Assembly (NCBI RefSeq): GCF_018598185.1
Contig: NZ_JAHESC010000003.1
Location: forward strand, 124,001 to 188,000
Reading direction: 5' to 3'
DNA from: Dawidia soli
GTDB lineage: Bacteria; Bacteroidota; Bacteroidia; Cytophagales; Cyclobacteriaceae
DNA length: 64,000 bases
Positions 43,280-52,317 of the stretch are shown piece by piece. Position numbers and translations under genes: made by a program. The notes under the pieces are model-generated. The model was not told where the DNA came from and ran no database searches. It saw nothing but the letters and a program-made list of their open reading frames with translations. The first letter of the stretch is position 1. Each line of letters starts with the position of its first letter.

Positions 43280-44179
43280 TCATTGAGTTTTCTGTTTGAT
43301 CCGGGCGCAGTCTTTAGAAACGGCACGGTGATCCTGGGACAGTTTATGCCTCCTAAAGAATTGGTCCAACGCCAGGAGCCTTTCAGGCACATCGAAGCCC
43401 AGGTTCCAGCATAACTTCATATGACATTCCGAGCACAGGCGGTTCGGGCGCCCATCGGACTCCGACAGACTATTCGATCCATTCATCACACAAATGGCAT
43501 GAGTGCAATGCTGACAGGAGAACATATGACCGATCTCGTGCGAGGAGGTCTTGATCAAACGCTCGAGGCATACAGGATACGTCATTGAATCCATCACCGT
43601 ATCCGTAAATCGATAAATAGACGACACCCCTACCCGTTTCTTCGTTGAAGCCTGACCAAATACAAAATTCCAGGAATCGGACGGGTAAAGGTCTTTTGCT
43701 GTCACAGCCATCACCACGATAGCATCTGACGGTATGTTTTTCTCCAATATATCGTATAGAATATAGCTGGTGAGCAGTTGCTCCCCTGTTTCCCGGTCCC
43801 GGCGTGCACGTGCCGGTATGACGCTGTCGCTTATCGGTTCGGCAATGATCGTTTTCAGTCCAAAGAAGATCTGCAGGTATTCGGCGGTATATCGCAACAC
43901 CTCCTCCTGTATAGGTGTCAGCGCACCGATGGGCTGGAGATAAATATACCTGCGGGTTCCATCCGGCGACACCGGCTTGGATTGCCTGTAGGCCTCAAAT
44001 GTCTGACCCGGTTCAGGATGCTCAAAAAGCCACTCACCGGATCGGGGCTTTTCGAGAACGACGTCCAATGGCTCCAAATACCGGATCAGCGCTAAATTTT
44101 GTTCGAGCTGATCTCCGGGTGAGCATCCGAAGACGAAAAATATAATAAGCAGCAACAACCGCAAACAAATAAAACGCAT
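43280..44179 (-). CDS. Archaemetzincin-family zinc metallopeptidase, lipoprotein
   Basis: 299 residues. The N-terminus LLLLIIFFVFGCSPGDQ is a lipobox signal. The zinc site is SSHEIGHMFSCQHCTHAICVM, an archaemetzincin HExxHxxGxxHC...CxM pattern in which the usual Gly is Ser, followed 17 residues later by a second Cys pair (CSEC). Family members are small zinc peptidases with ill-defined substrates; most are cytosolic, so a lipoprotein form is unusual. It is a single gene on the minus strand. Confidence 0.85.
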   Translation of the reverse strand: MRFICLRLLLLIIFFVFGCSPGDQLEQNLALIRYLEPLDVVLEKPRSGEWLFEHPEPGQTFEAYRQSKPVSPDGTRRYIYLQPIGALTPIQEEVLRYTAEYLQIFFGLKTIIAEPISDSVIPARARRDRETGEQLLTSYILYDILEKNIPSDAIVVMAVTAKDLYPSDSWNFVFGQASTKKRVGVSSIYRFTDTVMDSMTYPVCLERLIKTSSHEIGHMFSCQHCTHAICVMNGSNSLSESDGRPNRLCSECHMKLCWNLGFDVPERLLALDQFFRRHKLSQDHRAVSKDCARIKQKTQ

Positions 44180-44734
44180 GAGACTTTGATCCGTCTCAAT
44201 TTACGATTCTCACCTCCAACAACCAACAAACGCCCCCCATGCTTCTGGCTCGATCATTATTCTTATAATCTTAACGGGGCTTTATTTCTACGTTCTGGTA
44301 GAAACTCGTAACTTGTATACAGGACTGCGCCATCAGCCCATCCTGGCGCCCCAACCGTCGTGGGGGGTGTTTTGGAAAATAGATGCGCACGCTGCCAAGT
44401 TAGTTACCCGAACTAATCTCCGTTTCGACTTTTGAGGATTGTGAATCAATCTCTACCGGAGGATTTGATCCTCATTCAAAAATCCCCAACCAGATCTTTT
44501 CGCATGATACATCGGACAGCCTAGTGGTAGCCTCCAACCCGTAGGTTACAGGTTGTTCATATACAAAAGCATAAAAATCATTTATACACTTTACCGGCGA
44601 TACATCTGCCACAAGGTGGATAGTTCGAATTTTGTTTTCTGAAATTATTAAAATCCATTATCTTAAATGTCGTACCAGCCGGTACGCTTGCAAAGTCTGT
44701 TTACCTGAATAACCGTTGAATTCTCACTTAATCC
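44180..44734. other. Intergenic region with no recognisable gene
   Basis: 555 nt between the archaemetzincin and FIST genes, AT-rich, with no open frame of credible length. It includes a short CCCCCC...GGGGGG pairing possibility (about 44230-44370) and a tRNA-like fragment near 44515 that does not fold. It must contain promoters for both divergent genes, but no TAnnTTTG box was found. Confidence 0.4.
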
Positions 44735-45892
44735 ATGAAATACCATTTTATGAAGATCAAGCAATACCAATACATGGGCGGGCAATGGAAAAACAATTTT
44801 ACCACGTCCGGCTTTGATGCGAAACAAGCACAACTGATCCTTGTTTTCGGCGAGCCGGGGTTGATCACCCGGCAGGCATCGTTCGATGAGATCCGGAAAT
44901 TCTTTCCGAAGGGAAACATTGTTTCCTGCTCTACCGCGGGGGAGATCATGGACGAAGACGTATACGACAACAGCATTGCCGTTACGGCCATTCAATTTGA
45001 AAAGACGGCCATCAAATGCTGTGCTACCCACATCGACCAGCATGACAACAGCTACGAAACGGGTAAATACCTGATGCGGGAATTGCTGGCTGACGGTCTG
45101 AATACGGTGCTGGTGATTTCCGATGGCACGTATGTCAACGGAAGCGAGCTGGTGAGCGGCCTCAACGAGAATAACCCGGACAACATTCCCGTCACCGGCG
45201 GGCTGGCGGCCGATGGTGACCGGTTTAACAAAACCTTTGTAGGCCTCGACCAGGTGCCGGAAGAAGGCACGGTCATTGCCATCGGTTTTTACGGCAACGA
45301 TCTCCACATCGGTCACGGCTATTTCGGCGGCTGGGATGAGTTCGGCCCCCTGAAGAAGATCACCCGCGCGGAAAAGAATGTGCTCTATGAGATAGATGGA
45401 AAAAATGCCCTCGACCTGTACAAGGAATACCTGGGGCCCTATAAGGACGAGCTGCCCGGCTCAGCGTTGCTGTTTCCACTTTCGATGCAGGAAGAAGGCT
45501 CGAATGAGCCTGTGGTGCGAACGATCCTCAGCATCAATGAACAAGATAAATCGATGGTGTTTGCCGGCAATCTGCCTCAGGGCAGCACGGTACGACTCAT
45601 GAAAGCCAACTTCGACAAATTGATTGATGGATCGTCGCTCGCCGCCCAAAGTGCTTTTACAAACCTCGCCGGAAGTAATCCCGAGCTGGCCTTATTCATC
45701 AGCTGCGTGGGTCGCAAGCTCATTCTGCAGGCGCGCACAAACGAAGAAGTAGCCGCGGCCAAAGATATATTCGGCGAAAACATTCCCGTAGCCGGCTTTT
45801 ATTCTTACGGGGAGATCTCACCCTTTGCCCCGCTGACACGCTGTGAGCTGCACAATCAAACGATGACCATCACTACATTCTCCGAATCATAA
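44735..45892 (+). CDS. FIST domain sensory protein
   Basis: 385 residues. The FIST N-domain covers roughly residues 25-210 ([64 protein letters not shown]) and FIST C from about 225 to 365 ([43 protein letters not shown]). These domains are predicted ligand-binding sensors. The start is 44735 or the second Met at 44750. It ends one base before the hybrid kinase gene, so it is almost surely the input module of that kinase. Confidence 0.93.
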   Translation: MKYHFMKIKQYQYMGGQWKNNFTTSGFDAKQAQLILVFGEPGLITRQASFDEIRKFFPKGNIVSCSTAGEIMDEDVYDNSIAVTAIQFEKTAIKCCATHIDQHDNSYETGKYLMRELLADGLNTVLVISDGTYVNGSELVSGLNENNPDNIPVTGGLAADGDRFNKTFVGLDQVPEEGTVIAIGFYGNDLHIGHGYFGGWDEFGPLKKITRAEKNVLYEIDGKNALDLYKEYLGPYKDELPGSALLFPLSMQEEGSNEPVVRTILSINEQDKSMVFAGNLPQGSTVRLMKANFDKLIDGSSLAAQSAFTNLAGSNPELALFISCVGRKLILQARTNEEVAAAKDIFGENIPVAGFYSYGEISPFAPLTRCELHNQTMTITTFSES

Positions 45893-45893
45893 A

Positions 45894-47693
45894 ATGTATC
45901 ATAGTCTGCTCGAGAAACAGATCAAGAAATTACTGACGGAACAACAACTGCAGGACGAGTCGTTATGTCAATTGCTGAACGTGGTCAGCAACACGTACCA
46001 GGCTTTCGAACGCGACAAAAAAATTTCAGAGCATGCCTTCGAAGTAAGCGAAAAAGAATATCGGGAGCTGAGCGAGGCGTTGCTTCGTGCCAAGGAAGAG
46101 GCCGACAGGGCCAATAATGCTAAAACAGTATTCCTGGCCACAATGAGCCACGAAATACGTACCCCGATGAACGGCATGCTGGGCATGGCCTCGTTGCTGG
46201 CCGGAACAATGCTGACCGCAGAGCAGCGCGAATACACCGATACGATCATCACCAGCGGCGATGCACTGCTGACGGTGATCAATGACATCCTGGATTTTTC
46301 AAAGATCGAATCCGGTAACCTGGAACTGGACTTCCAGACTTTCGACCTGCGGCAATGCATAGAGGAAGTGATGGATGTATTCTCCATGAAGGCCGCGCAA
46401 AAAGGACTGGACCTCGTCTACCAGATCGATTACCAGGTATCGGCACAGATCATATCAGATCGGTACCGCCTGCGCCAGGTATTGCTCAACCTCATCGGCA
46501 ACGCCATGAAGTTTACACACCAGGGCGAGATCTTCGTGCGGATAGACCTGATGAGCGTAGCCGGCAGCGAGATCGAGCTGGCGTTCAGCGTTAAGGATAC
46601 GGGCATCGGTATACCCGAAGACAAGGTTTCGAAATTATTCAAGCCTTTTTCGCAGGTCGACTCTTCCACCACACGCCGGTATGGCGGCACCGGCCTGGGC
46701 CTGGCGATCAGCCAGCGCCTGGTAGAGCTGATGGGCGGCACGATAGACGTAGAGAGCCAGCCCGGCGTCGGCACCACCTTCAGCTTTATGATCAAGGGCA
46801 GGATCAGCCAGGAATCCGTGCGGCAATATGTGCACTGCAACACCGTGGGCAACGAAGGCAAAACGGTGCTGGTCATCGATGACAACGCGACCAACCTCAC
46901 CATCTTGAAAACGCAGCTCGAACAATGGAAACTTACGCCAACCCTGGCGATCTCTGCCCACAAGGCGTTGGAGATCCTATCGTATCACGACGAGTTCGAC
47001 CTGGTGATCACCGATATGCAAATGCCGGATATGGACGGCACGCAGCTGGCGCAACGCATCAAAGCCAGGCATTCGCGCCTCCCGATCATTTTATTGAGCT
47101 CGATCGGCGACGAAAGCAAAAAGAAATACCCCGACCTGTTTAACGAGGTGCTGAATAAACCGGTAAAGCAACAGCAGCTATGCCGGGCCATACAGGCATC
47201 GCTCAGACCGGGCATCGTGAAAGTGCCTGTGGTCGCCACAAGGCCTGACCAGGTACTGTCTGAAGAGTTCGCCAACAAATATCCACTCAGGATCCTGATC
47301 GCCGAAGACAACGCCGTAAATCAGAAACTCGCCCTGCGTGTGCTCGACAAGCTGGGCTACCACAACGTCGAGATAGGTCAAAACGGACTGGAGACCGTTC
47401 AGAAATTTTCCAGCGGGTTTTACGACGTGATCCTGATGGATGTACAGATGCCCGAAATGGACGGTCTGGAGGCAACGAGGCGCATACGGGCCATGAGCGG
47501 GCGGCAGCCGGTCATTATCGCTATGACAGCCAACGCTATGCAGGGCGACCGTGAGGAGTGTTTGAACGCAGGTATGGACGACTACGTCAGCAAGCCGGTC
47601 AAGTTGGAAGTAGCCGTGAACGTGCTTGAACGGTGGGCACTGGAGATCCAGGCAAAACGGGAGGAGGTCCACCCCGATATCAAACCCCGGTAA
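45894..47693 (+). CDS. Hybrid sensor histidine kinase/response regulator with two receiver domains
   Basis: 599 residues. A short N-terminal coiled coil (about 1-75) replaces a sensor domain. HisKA carries the phospho-His in [18 protein letters not shown] (His86). HATPase_c has [21 protein letters not shown] and [10 protein letters not shown]. Receiver 1 (about 310-430) has [11 protein letters not shown], receiver 2 (about 465-585) [12 protein letters not shown] and KPVK. There is no transmembrane helix, so it is cytosolic and likely reads the state of the FIST protein. The output partner is not evident; no HPt domain is fused. Confidence 0.95.
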   Translation: MYHSLLEKQIKKLLTEQQLQDESLCQLLNVVSNTYQAFERDKKISEHAFEVSEKEYRELSEALLRAKEEADRANNAKTVFLATMSHEIRTPMNGMLGMASLLAGTMLTAEQREYTDTIITSGDALLTVINDILDFSKIESGNLELDFQTFDLRQCIEEVMDVFSMKAAQKGLDLVYQIDYQVSAQIISDRYRLRQVLLNLIGNAMKFTHQGEIFVRIDLMSVAGSEIELAFSVKDTGIGIPEDKVSKLFKPFSQVDSSTTRRYGGTGLGLAISQRLVELMGGTIDVESQPGVGTTFSFMIKGRISQESVRQYVHCNTVGNEGKTVLVIDDNATNLTILKTQLEQWKLTPTLAISAHKALEILSYHDEFDLVITDMQMPDMDGTQLAQRIKARHSRLPIILLSSIGDESKKKYPDLFNEVLNKPVKQQQLCRAIQASLRPGIVKVPVVATRPDQVLSEEFANKYPLRILIAEDNAVNQKLALRVLDKLGYHNVEIGQNGLETVQKFSSGFYDVILMDVQMPEMDGLEATRRIRAMSGRQPVIIAMTANAMQGDREECLNAGMDDYVSKPVKLEVAVNVLERWALEIQAKREEVHPDIKPR

Positions 47694-47742
47694 CCCAGGT
47701 CAGAGGTAAGCCGTTTAGACGTCTATACCATCACGCACTCTT

Positions 47743-48561
47743 TTGAAATACATAGTCTTTCTAGCCGTACTCACAGCAGCCGTGTTCCTGACCGTTGCCA
47801 CCCAGGTCGGCGGCATCATCTATTTAGTATCGTGGATAATCTATCTCCTGGTCCGCAAACGCATGGCCAAACGATACTGGAGGATCGCCACGCGGTACGC
47901 CATCTTCATCGGTCTATACCTGATCACCATTTTCCTGGTAATGCCGCCCATCGCTAAAAAGTACGGGCGAGTGCCACTTCCCTTTACCGAGACCCACCAC
48001 GTAAAGCCCTTAACGATTTGGACGGCCTTACTCAACCGGAACTACGTACGCCCCGAGCTGCGGACCATCACGTACGCGGTAGGCGACGAAATGAACAAAA
48101 AGTATCCAGGCACCGTCGTTAACTATATGGATGCCAACTTCCCCTTCCGCAACGGGTACCCACTCCTGCCCCACATCAGCCACAACGACGGCCGGAAGCT
48201 GGACGTCGCCTTCCTCTACACCGACAAGACTACCGGCAGGCAAAGCAACGACAACCCTTCTCCCATCGGCTATGGCGGTTCAGAGCCGCCACACAAAGGC
48301 GAACCCGACAGACCGTCTATCTGCGCGCCACAACATTGGCAATATAGCTTTATGTATGGGTGGATGCCGCTGTCCGACCATTTGGAATTCGACCGGGCTC
48401 GAACGCAAGCCATGATCAATGCCTTTATAAACCAACAAGGCATTAACACGCTCTACCTCGAGCCACACCTGAAAAAACGCCTCCGCCTCAAGAGTAAAAA
48501 GATCCGGCTGCACGCGTGCTACTCCGTGCGCCACGACGACCACGTACACGTGCAACTCTGA
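47743..48561 (+). CDS. Membrane-anchored putative LAS-type peptidase
   Basis: 272 residues starting with TTG at 47743. Two to three transmembrane helices fill the first ~75 residues. The C-terminal part carries HNDGRKLDVAFLYTD and ends HACYSVRHDDHVHVQL. That His...Asp followed by a final HxH is the metal-site layout of LAS peptidases (VanY/MepA-like), which cleave peptidoglycan peptides. The overall sequence is not a family I know, so function is inferred from motifs only. It lies 49 nt past the hybrid kinase gene. Confidence 0.6.
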   Translation: MKYIVFLAVLTAAVFLTVATQVGGIIYLVSWIIYLLVRKRMAKRYWRIATRYAIFIGLYLITIFLVMPPIAKKYGRVPLPFTETHHVKPLTIWTALLNRNYVRPELRTITYAVGDEMNKKYPGTVVNYMDANFPFRNGYPLLPHISHNDGRKLDVAFLYTDKTTGRQSNDNPSPIGYGGSEPPHKGEPDRPSICAPQHWQYSFMYGWMPLSDHLEFDRARTQAMINAFINQQGINTLYLEPHLKKRLRLKSKKIRLHACYSVRHDDHVHVQL

Positions 48562-48666
48562 TTCCAAAACGAAAACACCGGTACCCAGCGTTGCTTTTAA
48601 GAGCCCATCTATGAAGCCATCCGCTGAGACCGGAGTAATCGTTTAAAAGGGTCGTATAGTCAACTA

Positions 48667-50196
48667 CTAATCTTCGTCGCTATCCTTCTTCAATCCCAGC
48701 AAATCACTGATGACAGCCGGCCGGAACGTTAATGCAAAAAACCATTTTGCATCGCCATACTTCTTGTTGGATAGCTTCAGCGCGTCCTTCACTGAAGTGA
48801 TTTCACCGATATCGATCTTACCACTTTGTATAGTGTTGTTCCATGTCGCGCCACCGTTGATCGTAAAATTCTTAGAAAGGTCATAAGCAGCTCCCAAGTA
48901 TATATTATCCAGTGGTGCCAGCGATAGGTTCATCCCCACAAACACACTCAACCGCCGCAGGAAACTATTCTCCTTGTCGTACTTGAACATCTCTGGGCTA
49001 TAGTCCCCCGTGCGATACCACGGATTCAGGTTGAACGTCAGGATCAGATGCTGTTTCCACTCCTCTTTGTCGGCGCTATCAAGCTCGATCACCAGTTGTT
49101 TATTATCGATCTTAAACATCTTCCGGTCGATCAAAGCACTTGAAACACCTACACGAAAAGACAGATTTACCTTCTCTTTAATCTTGATTTTCACCGTATC
49201 GTTCTTGGCTTCACCATTGGCATCTTCACCTGGAAAAAGTGCCACTACGTTCACAGGAGCATTCATCTTCTTCTTCTCAAGTTCAATAAAGGTGGCCTTT
49301 GCCGTCATGGTAGCCAATCCGACTTTTCCGGCCGGCCCCATTGACAAAATGCCGGCATCCTTCACAATACCGATGACGTCATTAAATTCCTGCAAAACAA
49401 CTGACTTCTGCGTCTCCGCGTAAAAGTTCGCCGCTGCCAATTTTCCCGAGCCATCGATCAACACCATTAGTATCTTGTCGCAAGCAACTAGGTCCTCGTC
49501 CCACGTCCTTCCGTCTGTAGAATGAAGAATGGCCGTATTCGTCGTCTCTGTTGTATTGTATATCAAAGTGTAAAGCTCCTTGTATTTTTCGATCTGAAAG
49601 GCTCGAACATCCGAGAGCGTTTCGATAAGTGCTGATATGGCTTCGGCTGCACTGTCCCGGGTGGTCTGGCCCAGGGAAACGTCAATGTGTTTGACAATGT
49701 CAGCGCGCACAGTTTGATAAGGCGCCCTTTGGCTTTCCTGATTGATTCTAGCCAACTCCCCATCGATGACCGCTATCGCACGCTTTGCCGACAAAATAGG
49801 CATCGCATCATACTTTTGTATTTCCACTAATATTGCTTCCGTATAGGCTTCGATATCTTGCTTGACCAGGAGCAGGTCTGCAATCTTGTCTGTTTGTTTT
49901 GGATTGACATTGGTAAACACGAAGATCGCCTGTCTTTTCAACATCTGTTTTTCAATCTTGCTTTTCCACCAATCATTGAACGTACCCGCACGGCCCATCG
50001 CAGGCACACCGATATCATTGATAAAAGTCAGTAATTTTGTCGTATCCAGACCAGCGAGCTTATCGCTGACCGCCTTGTCCAGGTTTACATCAACTGATGT
50101 TTTGGCGTGAATAATTCTCTTCTCCATCTTTTGCGCCACGGCACAGTAGCACATCAGAACGGCTATCGGCAATATGATCAGGCACTTCGAATTCAT
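48667..50196 (-). CDS. Secreted protein of unknown function, possible outer membrane partner of the caspase-like gene
   Basis: 509 residues with a signal peptide (LIILPIAVLMCYCAVAQ). The middle is helical (about residues 60-220, TLSDVRAFQIEKYKELYTL) and contains FINDIGVPAMGRAG and DAGILSMGPAGKVG, two similar short segments. The end (VFVGMNLSLAPLDNIYLGAA, NFTINGGATWNN, WFFALTFRP) has alternating strands as in outer membrane barrels. I recognise no family. Its ATG overlaps the end of the caspase-like gene by 4 nt, so the two are translated together. Confidence 0.6.
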   Translation of the reverse strand: MNSKCLIILPIAVLMCYCAVAQKMEKRIIHAKTSVDVNLDKAVSDKLAGLDTTKLLTFINDIGVPAMGRAGTFNDWWKSKIEKQMLKRQAIFVFTNVNPKQTDKIADLLLVKQDIEAYTEAILVEIQKYDAMPILSAKRAIAVIDGELARINQESQRAPYQTVRADIVKHIDVSLGQTTRDSAAEAISALIETLSDVRAFQIEKYKELYTLIYNTTETTNTAILHSTDGRTWDEDLVACDKILMVLIDGSGKLAAANFYAETQKSVVLQEFNDVIGIVKDAGILSMGPAGKVGLATMTAKATFIELEKKKMNAPVNVVALFPGEDANGEAKNDTVKIKIKEKVNLSFRVGVSSALIDRKMFKIDNKQLVIELDSADKEEWKQHLILTFNLNPWYRTGDYSPEMFKYDKENSFLRRLSVFVGMNLSLAPLDNIYLGAAYDLSKNFTINGGATWNNTIQSGKIDIGEITSVKDALKLSNKKYGDAKWFFALTFRPAVISDLLGLKKDSDED

Positions 50197-50921
50197 ATAA
50201 AGTTGAGTTTGTGGTTTTGAGTACGATTAAAAAGAATAATACTTTCTTGTCTGGGCAACAGCCGCCGCAGATTTTCCTGTGTTTTCTGCCGCAAGCCCGC
50301 CAGTTGTGTGCTTTCGCCCGATGCCATAAGTAAAGCCTCGGTAAAAAAACTCGTGTCACTATTGGCAAACGATCGTTCTTCCTCGGTGCTGCTGGCAAAT
50401 AACGCCATCGGCGCATCACCGACTATGAACTGCTCGGCGCGATCAATCATGCCGGCAGCGTGACAGCAGTCAAGTATCACTGTAAGGGCTACCTCGCGAT
50501 TCAGGATGTCCTGCACAATTCCGGTCAGTTCGTCATCGGTAAGAAAAAAATCCCTAAAAGCAGCTCCAATATTACCTGCACGGAATTCCAAGCGCTGATG
50601 ATATAGCACCAGGAACTCATCAGGAATATTGCTGCCAGATTCTCCCTGCCCATCTACACTTGAGAAGTCACCATGCCCACAATAGTAAAAGAGTATCTCC
50701 CGACTCCGGCTAAGCGCAGGCTTGTCAAAAAATTGCAACACATTTTCCTTTGTCGCCTTCTCATCCTGTAAGCATTGAATACTCCAGTTCTTATCAACCA
50801 GTTTGCGATTCATACGTTCTACGTTAAATCCCGAAAAGCTCAGTGGAGTATACCATCCCCGTTGAAGGGTTTTATACACATTTCCAGGAGCTACCAGCAA
50901 CGCTTGCTTTTCCATGCGCAT
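50193..50921 (-). CDS. Caspase-like (peptidase C14/metacaspase) protein
   Basis: 242 residues made only of a caspase-fold domain. The catalytic His is in ILFYYCGHGDF (about His83) and the Cys in LTVILDCCHAAGM (about Cys153, metacaspase-type DxCHxG). The S1-pocket surroundings (DEFLVLYHQ, FFLTDDELTGI) fit. Bacterial homologues act in stress and antiviral responses or cleave partner proteins. There is no signal peptide. It overlaps the membrane protein gene upstream by one base (TGATG) and the secreted protein gene downstream by four. Confidence 0.88.
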   Translation of the reverse strand: MRMEKQALLVAPGNVYKTLQRGWYTPLSFSGFNVERMNRKLVDKNWSIQCLQDEKATKENVLQFFDKPALSRSREILFYYCGHGDFSSVDGQGESGSNIPDEFLVLYHQRLEFRAGNIGAAFRDFFLTDDELTGIVQDILNREVALTVILDCCHAAGMIDRAEQFIVGDAPMALFASSTEEERSFANSDTSFFTEALLMASGESTQLAGLRQKTQENLRRLLPRQESIILFNRTQNHKLNFI

Positions 50922-51691
50922 CAGGCAGCAATCAGCCGGGTAAGTCTGTTTTTCAGTATCTGAATCTCGCTTTCGAGCTGTTTACGATGATCTGCGTCTG
51001 CGTGTGGCAGCAAAGAAGCCTTATTGTCCATTTGCAAGCGTATCAGCTGCGCTTCGTTCCCTTTTGTAGCCTGATTCAGATTCCGCTTTTGGTTCTTAAC
51101 CTCCAGCAACAGGTCCAGCAAGTCATGAAAGAACTTAGAGCCAAACGTGAGAAAGAAACCCGTGAGGAGGAAGCCAAGCACCACCATGGGCTTAATGCTG
51201 GTGACAACAAACTGAAAGTTGGTAAGATCCACCGGCACTGCTGTGGTCAACTCAATTTTGTCCGACTTGGCCTGGATCAACTCAACAAGGTTGATATCGA
51301 AAATGACGGCTACAACCAGACCCAGCAATAGGCTCAATAAAGTTATCTCCTGTTCTTGCGCCGTTTTATCACCGCTATTCTTTTGAATATTCTGAAAGGC
51401 CACCAGCGCTACCTTTTCTTTTGTAAAAGGGTTAGTGAACCAGAACTTGCCGATAACCAATACTACCGTGATGACGCTTATAAGAATAGTAAGCCATATC
51501 AGGCTATTATCCAGGTTCCCCCAGGATTTCACCAACGCGATAACAAGAAAGGCATTTATCACGAGGGTGAGCCACTTGAATTGCGTTGGATACTGGCGAA
51601 CCAGTTGTGTAAGCTTTTCCGTGATCACACTCAGGGTAAAAAGCACGGTCACGACGTATACCCAGAGGTCGGTTGTATTAGAGAGTTCCAT
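50921..51691 (-). CDS. Multi-pass membrane protein with C-terminal coiled coil, partner of the caspase-like gene
   Basis: 256 residues from the ATG at 51691 (MELSNTTDLWVYVVTVLF); the longer frame upstream has no support. About five hydrophobic segments span residues 8-200 (WLTLVINAFLVIALVK, LIWLTILISVITVVLVIG, LLSLLLGLVVAVIF, MVVLGFLLTGFFLTFGS). A charged helical tail follows (LLLEVKNQKRNLN, HRKQLESEIQILKNRLTRL). No family recognised. It could anchor the protease or act as its effector. The sequence TAAAACCCCAA lies just before its start. Confidence 0.65.
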   Translation of the reverse strand: MELSNTTDLWVYVVTVLFTLSVITEKLTQLVRQYPTQFKWLTLVINAFLVIALVKSWGNLDNSLIWLTILISVITVVLVIGKFWFTNPFTKEKVALVAFQNIQKNSGDKTAQEQEITLLSLLLGLVVAVIFDINLVELIQAKSDKIELTTAVPVDLTNFQFVVTSIKPMVVLGFLLTGFFLTFGSKFFHDLLDLLLEVKNQKRNLNQATKGNEAQLIRLQMDNKASLLPHADADHRKQLESEIQILKNRLTRLIAA

Positions 51692-51700
51692 AGATAATTT

Positions 51701-51711
51701 TTGGGGTTTTA
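51701..51711 (-). promoter_or_regulatory. Shared leader motif, copy 1
   Basis: On the minus strand TAAAACCCCAA ends 9 nt before the ATG of the caspase-cluster membrane protein. The same 11-mer precedes the clostripain-like gene (53716-53726). Confidence 0.45.
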
Positions 51712-51937
51712 TTGATTCAAATTTCTCCTGTTCAGTCCTCGTATTCAATGTGAAAAAGAACCAATCCGTACCGGGAAATTTCACGTGGGCACGCGACTTG
51801 AAAAGAACCGGCCCACCGTGAAAAATCCCGTTCTGCGACAGTCTTCCATGCACCAATATTGTAGCGTGAATAAACAGTGACGATTCGCTGGACCTCACGA
51901 AAAAAATTCAATTACACAATCCAAAAACATCAGCACT

Positions 51938-52252
51938 ATGGAAAGAAGATTCCGACTCGGAAGTGAAATTGTCGATTTCAATGCCGAGAGCGCTCCGACG
52001 CTCACGTATTCAGAAGATCAAACACGCATGATCCTGTCATTCCCGATCATCTCTGAGCCAAGACCTGCTACGGAAAATCCGGAGGCAAGCAACCCACGGC
52101 GTCACACCTACCGCGATGTATTCGAGCTCACCGGTGGCAGTGCCTTTGGCACCGAACTAACAGCTTCCCTATCCAGTATCGGACAAAACGCCACGGTACT
52201 CAATGTGAGCATGCGCGTTAATTCAAAAGTTCCTGGCACAGGCGCGGCATAG
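51938..52252 (+). CDS. Small orphan protein inside the protease cluster
   Basis: 104 residues, no signal peptide, no family recognised. It has strand-like segments (RFRLGSEIVDFNAESAPTL, TRMILSFPIISEP), a Pro/Asn/Arg-rich linker (RPATENPEASNPRRHT) and a Gly/Ser/Thr-rich C-terminal half ending SKVPGTGAA. It is divergent from the membrane protein-caspase operon and convergent with the clostripain-like gene, and it has its own strong terminator. It could be a protease substrate or a bacteriocin-like precursor; both are inference. Confidence 0.6.
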   Translation: MERRFRLGSEIVDFNAESAPTLTYSEDQTRMILSFPIISEPRPATENPEASNPRRHTYRDVFELTGGSAFGTELTASLSSIGQNATVLNVSMRVNSKVPGTGAA

Positions 52253-52279
52253 ACTGCCGCCGAACCAAAGCGCGAAACG

Positions 52280-52314
52280 AAGGAGGCTGTATCGATAAGA
52301 CACAGCCTCCTTTT
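52280..52314. terminator. Bidirectional intrinsic terminator
   Basis: Perfect 11-bp stem AAGGAGGCTGT / ACAGCCTCCTT with an 11-nt loop and TTTT on the plus side, between the orphan gene and the clostripain-like gene. Confidence 0.88.
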
Positions 52315-52317
52315 GTA

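Noticed and set aside
44515-44565. tRNA-like segment (GCCTAGTGGTAGC followed by CCAACCCGTAGGTT)
   Set aside because: The D-arm looks real but no 7-base anticodon loop or T-arm can be folded and no acceptor stem closes.
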